Below, one piece after another: positions 42,845 through 46,734 of a stretch of 46,734 bases of DNA. Position 1 is the stretch's first letter, and each line of letters opens with the position of its first letter. Source of the stretch: Deltaproteobacteria bacterium. GTDB lineage: Bacteria > Myxococcota_A > Polyangia > Haliangiales > Haliangiaceae. The DNA lies in contig JACCRC010000393.1 in assembly GCA_013813765.1 (NCBI GenBank), forward strand, positions 1 through 46,734, written 5' to 3'. A program made the translations under genes and the position numbers. The notes under the pieces are model-generated. The model was given only the letters and a program-made list of their open reading frames with translations. It had not been told where the DNA came from and searched no databases.

Positions 42845-43741
42845 ATGCGCTGCTGGTGGCTGCTCGTGCCGGGCCTGCTCGTGGCCTGCGAGTCCGGCGG
42901 CAGCGCGACCGATGCCGCCGTTGACGAGGCTGCTCCTCGATGCGATCCGGCGCAGCCGTTCGGTGCTCCGCGGCTCGTGCTCGGCATCAACACCGATGCG
43001 GACGACGCGACCGCGCGACTCAGCCCCGACGAGACCGAGATCGCGTTCGCGCGGCGCACGAGCGGTGTGTGGGATCTGTGGCGAGCGACACGCGCCGCCG
43101 ATGACGGTCCGTTCGAGTCGCCGGTGCTGCTCACCACCGTCAACTCGGTGTCCTCGGATCTGTGGCCCTCGGTGTCCCCCGACGGCTTGACGGTCTTCTT
43201 CGATGCGGATCGCACGACACCGGGCACGTTCCACATCTGGCGCAGCACGCGCTCGTCGACGGCAGTGCCATTCGGGCCACCGATGCCGCGTCCCGAGCTG
43301 ATGGACCGCGATCTGCATCCGCTCGTCGCGAATCAGACCGCCCTGTACCTGACATCGACGGTGCGCGGCGGCTTCGGCGGTGCGGATCTGTTTCGCGCCG
43401 CACTCGATCCGAGCGGCATGATCGGCGCACCGGTCGCGCTCGTCGGCGGCGTCAACACCGCGATGGACGAGGAGTCGCCGGCGCTCACCGCGGACGAACG
43501 CGTCATCTACTTCCGCCGCAGCGATGCGACGCTCTCGGACATCTACACCGCCTCGCGCTCGACCGCGACCGATGGCTTTGGAACCTCGTCACCGGTGCCC
43601 GGCCTCGATGTCGCCGGCGTCGGCGAGACGCCGAACTGGGTGTCACCCGACAACTGCCGCCTCTACTTCCACAGCAACGCCGACAGCGGAGGTGGGCCCG
43701 CGGGGCTCAACGTGTGGATGGTGACGCGGCCGCCTACTTGA
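42845..43741 (+). CDS. Lipoprotein with WD40-like/TolB-type beta-propeller repeats
   Basis: A 298-residue predicted lipoprotein (lipobox LLVAC). The mature part contains PD40/TolB-like propeller blades: ARLSPDETEIAFARR...WDLWRA, PSVSPDGLTVFFDAD...FHIWRS, HPLVANQTALYLTST...ADLFRA, PALTADERVIYFRRS...DIYTAS and PNWVSPDNCRLYFHSN...LNVWMV; five blades are visible. Such proteins bind glycan or protein at the cell surface. It starts ten bases after the previous stop and shares eight bases with the convergent thioredoxin gene at its end. Confidence 0.84.
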   Translation: MRCWWLLVPGLLVACESGGSATDAAVDEAAPRCDPAQPFGAPRLVLGINTDADDATARLSPDETEIAFARRTSGVWDLWRATRAADDGPFESPVLLTTVNSVSSDLWPSVSPDGLTVFFDADRTTPGTFHIWRSTRSSTAVPFGPPMPRPELMDRDLHPLVANQTALYLTSTVRGGFGGADLFRAALDPSGMIGAPVALVGGVNTAMDEESPALTADERVIYFRRSDATLSDIYTASRSTATDGFGTSSPVPGLDVAGVGETPNWVSPDNCRLYFHSNADSGGGPAGLNVWMVTRPPT

Positions 43742-44258
43742 CGAGCTTCGCGAGCTCGGCGCGCAGCTTCTTCTCGTCGCCCGTCTCGAAGCCCTTGTGC
43801 ACGTAGCGCACGATGCCCTTCGGATCGATCAAGAACGACGTCGGCATCGTGTCGGAACCGTAGCTGCCGCCGACGCTCGACTTCTCGTTGGGCAGGTAGA
43901 CGCGCTTCAGGTTCTTCAGCTTGAGCTTGTTGTGGAACGCCTTGCCATCGGCGATCTCGTCATCGATGTCGACCGCGATGAACGTGACCTTGCCGGTCAT
44001 CTCGCCCGCGATCTTGTCCCAGACCGGCAGCTCCTTCTTGCACGGCTTGCACCACGAGGCGCCCACCGTGACGAGGATCCACTTGCCGGTGTAGGCCTTG
44101 AGCTTGACGGCCTTGCCGTTCGTGTCGACCGCGACGTCCAGCTCCGCCACGCGATCACCGACCTTCAGCGTGCCCGCGTGCGCAGGTGCCGCCACGGCGA
44201 GGAGGCCAAGGATCAGAGCGATACGAAGCATGCGGTTTGGACGGCGCCGGACCGTCAT
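43734..44258 (-). CDS. TlpA/ResA-like thioredoxin-fold protein, exported
   Basis: A 174-residue exported thiol-disulfide oxidoreductase. It starts at the ATG 44258, overlapping the stop of the upstream DsbA-like gene (ATGA). Signal peptide with a basic N-region (VRRRPNR) and cleavage near AHAG (about residue 28). The redox motif is WCKPC (C70, C73) and the cis-proline loop is TMPTSF; the layout with the GKWILVTVGASWCKPC strand-helix is of the TlpA/AhpC-TSA type used in cytochrome c maturation or disulfide reduction. Together with the DsbA-like lipoprotein it probably acts in envelope disulfide chemistry, useful for a genome with so many cysteine-bearing lipoproteins. Confidence 0.9.
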   Translation of the reverse strand: MTVRRRPNRMLRIALILGLLAVAAPAHAGTLKVGDRVAELDVAVDTNGKAVKLKAYTGKWILVTVGASWCKPCKKELPVWDKIAGEMTGKVTFIAVDIDDEIADGKAFHNKLKLKNLKRVYLPNEKSSVGGSYGSDTMPTSFLIDPKGIVRYVHKGFETGDEKKLRAELAKLVK

Positions 44259-45184
44259 CGATTCACCGCGATCTCTTCCTCGATCCACATCCCTATGTAC
44301 TCGGGATTCATCGGACCTTCGTACCGGCGGTCGTTGAAGAACAGGGTCGGAGTGGAGTCCACATTCGCGCTCTCGCCGGCAGAGAGATCCGAGGTCACCT
44401 GCTTGTCAGCCGCGGCGTAGTCCGCCTCGAACCTGGCGAGGTCGAGGCCGAGCTCCTTCGCGAACGCCGTGACCGAGCCCTTGTCGTGCTGCGGCGAGCG
44501 CGCGAACAGGACGTCGTGCATCTCGCGGAACTTCCCCTGCGCATTGGCGGCGAGCGCCGCCATCGCCGCGCTGCGGGACTCCGGGTGCCGCGACTCGATC
44601 GGGAACATCATGTAATAGACGACGACCTTGTCGCCGTGCTTCTCCTCGACCTTCTTCAGCACGGGCGAGAACGTCGCGCAGTGCGCGCACTCGTAGTCGA
44701 AGAACTCGACGAGGCGCACCGGAGCATCGGGCTTGCCGACGCGCGGCGCCTTGCTCGGATCGATCTTCACGACCTGCGGCGTCTTCTCGTACTTGTTCGC
44801 GAAGAACTCGCGGATGTCGCTCTCCTTGACCTCGTCCTCGATCAGCGCGGCGACATACTTCACGGCATACGGCGCGCGCTTGCACGCGGTGTCCTGCTCG
44901 TGCGACGTGCGCAGGCTGTGCGACTTGCCGCACGGCGACTTCAGCGACGCGACGAGCGCGTAGAACAGCTTCTGCTTGTCGCCGTCGAGCTTGCCGACGT
45001 CGATGCCCTTCATCGGCGTGGTGTCGGCGGGACCGAGCGCAGCGCCGCTGCCGGATCCCGCGCGATCCATCGCGGAGACCGCACCGGTATCGTTGGGCTT
45101 CTTCTTCTCGCACGCGGCTCCCAGGAGCATCGGTGCGATCACCAGGGCGAGGACTAACTGCGCCGAAACGCGCGTGTTTGACAC
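44255..45184 (-). CDS. DsbA-like lipoprotein thiol oxidoreductase
   Basis: About 309 residues from the GTG at 45184. This start gives a clean lipoprotein signal (lipobox LGAAC, Cys 25) and lies at the predicted transcription start; an ATG at 45259 would put 25 more residues before the signal. After a Gly/Ser linker there is a helical region with two cysteines (SPCGKSHSL and TACKRAPYA), then a DsbA/thioredoxin-fold domain: VRLVEFFDYECAHCATFSP with CAHC at 166-169 (DsbA has CPHC), and VDSTPTLFFNDRRYEG with the cis-Pro. Family homologues introduce or isomerise disulfides in the envelope. Coupled by ATGA to the TlpA-like gene; divergent from tetR-etfB. Confidence 0.88.
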   Translation of the reverse strand: MSNTRVSAQLVLALVIAPMLLGAACEKKKPNDTGAVSAMDRAGSGSGAALGPADTTPMKGIDVGKLDGDKQKLFYALVASLKSPCGKSHSLRTSHEQDTACKRAPYAVKYVAALIEDEVKESDIREFFANKYEKTPQVVKIDPSKAPRVGKPDAPVRLVEFFDYECAHCATFSPVLKKVEEKHGDKVVVYYMMFPIESRHPESRSAAMAALAANAQGKFREMHDVLFARSPQHDKGSVTAFAKELGLDLARFEADYAAADKQVTSDLSAGESANVDSTPTLFFNDRRYEGPMNPEYIGMWIEEEIAVNR

Positions 45185-45190
45185 CCGTGC

Positions 45191-45219
45191 GTTGTAGTTC
45201 ACGACCTCACCGTTTTCAA
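45191..45219 (-). promoter_or_regulatory. Promoter of the DsbA-like/TlpA-like operon, leaderless type
   Basis: On the minus strand TTGAAA (45214-45219), 17 bases, TACAAC (45191-45196), then exactly six bases and the GTG at 45184. It is the best two-part promoter among the leaderless-type starts. Confidence 0.6.
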
Positions 45220-45242
45220 CCACAGCGACGGGCCGGGGCGTC

Positions 45243-45271
45243 TTGACGTTGCGCGTCATAGGCGGTATCAA
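45243..45271 (+). promoter_or_regulatory. Promoter of the tetR-etfB operon, near-leaderless
   Basis: TTGACG (45243-45248), 17 bases, TATCAA (45266-45271). Expected start near 45278, two bases before the ATG at 45280. The FadR-like palindrome covers the start point. Confidence 0.65.
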
Positions 45272-45275
45272 ACCA

Positions 45276-45295
45276 CTGAATGACGGTTCATTCAG
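45276..45295. promoter_or_regulatory. FadR-type operator over the tetR start codon
   Basis: CTGAATGA-CGGT-TCATTCAG is a perfect 8+8 inverted repeat with a 4-base centre. The inner TGAATGA-N4-TCATTCA matches the operator of Bacillus subtilis FadR (a TetR-family repressor of fatty-acid breakdown) in both arms. It covers the predicted transcription start and the ATG of the tetR gene, where a bound repressor would block initiation and so self-regulate. Confidence 0.75.
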
Positions 45296-45936
45296 CGACC
45301 GAGCGGAGTGACCGCAGCGACAAGCGCGAGCGGATCCTCCTCGCGGCGGAGCGGATCTTCGCGCGGCACGGCTTCTTCGCGGCGCGCGTCTCGGAGATCG
45401 CGAAGGAAGCGGGCGTCGCCGACGGCACGATCTACCTGTACTTCAAGAGCAAGGATGACCTGCTGATCTCGCTGTTCGAGCAGCGCATGAAGCAGGTCAA
45501 CGAGGCGCTTCGCACGGCGATCGCCGGCGTTCCTCCCAAGGATCAGCTGCGCGCGTTCATCAAGGCGTACCTCAAGCTCGTCCACGACGAGCCGGGCGCT
45601 GCGGAGGTCCTCACGATCGAGCTGCGCCAGAGCAGCAAATTCATGAAGGAGTACGACAACCCGCAGTTCGTCGATTTCCTGCGCATGCTCGGCGGCATCC
45701 TCGCCGCAGGACAGCAGCGCGGCGAGCTCGATGACACGATCCCCGCGCACGTCGCCGCGCGCATGATCTTCGGAATGATCGACGAGCTTGCCCTCGCATG
45801 GGTGCTCGCGCGGCAGCCGTCGATCTCGACCGGCACACCTGGAACCCGTCCAAAGAAGTTCGATATCGTCCGCGCGGCCGATTGGGTCGTCGCGCTCGTG
45901 ACGCATGGCCTGCAACTCAAGGAGAAGTCACCGTGA
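45280..45936 (+). CDS. TetR-family repressor, FadR-like
   Basis: A 218-residue TetR regulator. The N-terminal HTH, about residues 15-62, has RERILLAAERIFARHGFFAARVSEIAKEAGVADGTIYLYFKSKDDLL, with the recognition-helix GTIYLYF typical of the FadR/PsrA group. The C-terminal ligand domain is helical (VHDEPGAAEVLTIELRQSS, ARMIFGMIDELALAWV) and would bind an acyl-CoA if the FadR assignment holds. Support comes from the operator over its own start and from its coupling by GTGA to etfB: in Bacillus, fadR lies with fadB and etfBA. No symbol given because a FadR from another lineage could differ in ligand. Confidence 0.9.
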   Translation: MTVHSATERSDRSDKRERILLAAERIFARHGFFAARVSEIAKEAGVADGTIYLYFKSKDDLLISLFEQRMKQVNEALRTAIAGVPPKDQLRAFIKAYLKLVHDEPGAAEVLTIELRQSSKFMKEYDNPQFVDFLRMLGGILAAGQQRGELDDTIPAHVAARMIFGMIDELALAWVLARQPSISTGTPGTRPKKFDIVRAADWVVALVTHGLQLKEKSP

Positions 45937-46734
45937 AGATCCTCGTTCCCGTGAAGCGGGTCCCTGACCCGACCCAGAAGGCCAAGATCAAGGACGGTCA
46001 CATCGACCTGACCGGCGCCTCGTGGATCGTCAACACGTTCGACGAGTACGCCGTCGAGACGGCGTTGCGGCTCCTCGAGAACGGTGCTGACGGTACGCGC
46101 CAGCCAGGGGAGATCATCGTCGTGTCCCTCGGACCCGAGGACGCGGCCAAGGAGATCCGCACGACGCTTGCGATGGGAGCCGACCGCGCGATCCACGTCG
46201 TCACCGGCGATGCCGAGATCGACTCGCTGATCGTCGTGAAGGTCCTCGCCGGCATCATCGAGGCGGAGAAGCCGGACCTCGTGCTGATGGGCAAGCAGGC
46301 CGTCGACGGCGACGCGAACCAGGTCGGCCAGATGCTCGCAGGCAAGATCGGCTGGCCGCAGGCGACGTCCGCCGCGTCGATCGAGCTCGGCGCCGACAAG
46401 AAGTCGCTGCTCGTCGGCCGCGAGGTCGACGGCGGTGTCGAGTACAAGCGCGTCCCCGTGCCGAGCGTCGTCACGGTCGACCTCCGCATCGTCGGATCGA
46501 AGTCCGTCAAGAACGGCGTCACGCCCGACTCGCACAACTACTCCGGCGAGGGCGCGCGGCTGCCGTCGCTGAAGGGCATCATGGCGGCGAAGAAGAAGCC
46601 GATGGCCACCGCGAAGCTCGCCGACTACGGCGCCGAGCCGCAGCCCGTCATCAAGGAGCTCTCCGTCACGCTGCCGCCGCCACGCGCGGCGGGTCAGATC
46701 GTCGCCGACATCCCCACCCTCGTGAAGAAGCTCG
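45933..46734 (+). CDS. etfB: Electron transfer flavoprotein beta subunit, cut by the window edge
   Basis: The frame is open from the GTG at 45933 (overlapping the tetR stop as GTGA) to the last base, 267 codons without a stop, so only a few C-terminal residues are missing. ETF passes electrons from acyl-CoA dehydrogenases to ETF-quinone oxidoreductase. The N-terminus MKILVPVKRVPDPTQKAKI, VNTFDEYAVETALRL, GADRAIHV, VLMGKQAVDGDANQVGQMLAGKIGWPQAT and REVDGGVEYKRVPVPSVVTVDLRI are classical beta-subunit features, including the AMP/flavin-proximal stretch. etfA is expected to follow. Control by the TetR regulator in front is inferred. Confidence 0.95.
   Translation, partial: MKILVPVKRVPDPTQKAKIKDGHIDLTGASWIVNTFDEYAVETALRLLENGADGTRQPGEIIVVSLGPEDAAKEIRTTLAMGADRAIHVVTGDAEIDSLIVVKVLAGIIEAEKPDLVLMGKQAVDGDANQVGQMLAGKIGWPQATSAASIELGADKKSLLVGREVDGGVEYKRVPVPSVVTVDLRIVGSKSVKNGVTPDSHNYSGEGARLPSLKGIMAAKKKPMATAKLADYGAEPQPVIKELSVTLPPPRAAGQIVADIPTLVKKL

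Noticed and set aside
39686..43318. Open frame of 1210 codons on the minus strand
   Set aside because: Arginine-, histidine- and leucine-rich, lies wholly antisense to three well-supported plus-strand genes; long antisense frames are expected at this G+C.

Overview
The window is a dense stretch of about 40 protein genes on both strands. It is very G+C-rich, with no rRNA, tRNA, CRISPR array, prophage or insertion sequence recognised, and no gene-free gap above about 230 bp. Three things point to a predatory-type or soil Myxococcota, perhaps the Haliangiales/Kofleriaceae side: serine/threonine kinases fused to ATPase and TPR regions, FHA-domain regulators, and a very large share of secreted lipoproteins, including a PHM-like copper protein carrying a haem-type CxxCH. 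This is an inference from gene content; no marker phylogeny was done. It looks like ordinary chromosome, not an island.

Layout. 1-4000: end of a polyprenyl synthetase, an FHA-GGDEF diguanylate cyclase, an intergenic G/A-rich inverted repeat, and a Slt-type lytic transglycosylase. 4001-10557: a long secreted protein of unknown function, a short-chain dehydrogenase, two tandem paralogous secreted proteins, a membrane-anchored Ser/Thr kinase and a small PDZ-like protein. 10671-14049: a bfd-bfr iron-storage operon with a Fur-box candidate, two lipoproteins (one with an exact cysteine repeat), a GNAT enzyme and a Cu/Zn superoxide dismutase lipoprotein. 14123-20409: a kinase-STAND ATPase-TPR giant translationally coupled to an FHA-AAA+ protein that has lost the sigma54-contact loop, divergent from an M23-like lipoprotein. 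20414-27044: outer-membrane and lipoprotein genes, a copper monooxygenase-like lipoprotein, a membrane protein and an alpha/beta hydrolase. 27142-33296: the 180-kDa-class NAD-glutamate dehydrogenase coupled to an RsmB-type methyltransferase. 33500-37933: a double GNAT protein, a repeat lipoprotein, acylphosphatase and a metallophosphoesterase with an altered metal motif. 38065-43741: rpmE, prfA, a lipoprotein, a very long carboxypeptidase-regulatory-repeat/PDZ protein and a beta-propeller lipoprotein. 43734-46734: a DsbA-like lipoprotein coupled to a TlpA-like thioredoxin, divergent from a TetR regulator coupled to etfB, which runs off the window.

The most interesting signal is not one gene but the way genes start. 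At many non-coupled genes a -10-like hexamer (TANNNT or TANNNC) lies 6 to 11 bases before the start codon, in eight cases exactly 6, so transcription should begin at or next to the start codon. Downstream operon genes instead use 4-base ATGA/GTGA overlaps (six cases). Only a few genes (rpmE and the genes at 21097 and 21325) have a clear Shine-Dalgarno with a conventional leader. This suggests widespread leaderless translation in this organism. A second strong signal is a perfect 8+8 inverted repeat over the tetR-etfB start that matches the FadR-type fatty-acid-degradation operator known from Bacillus.
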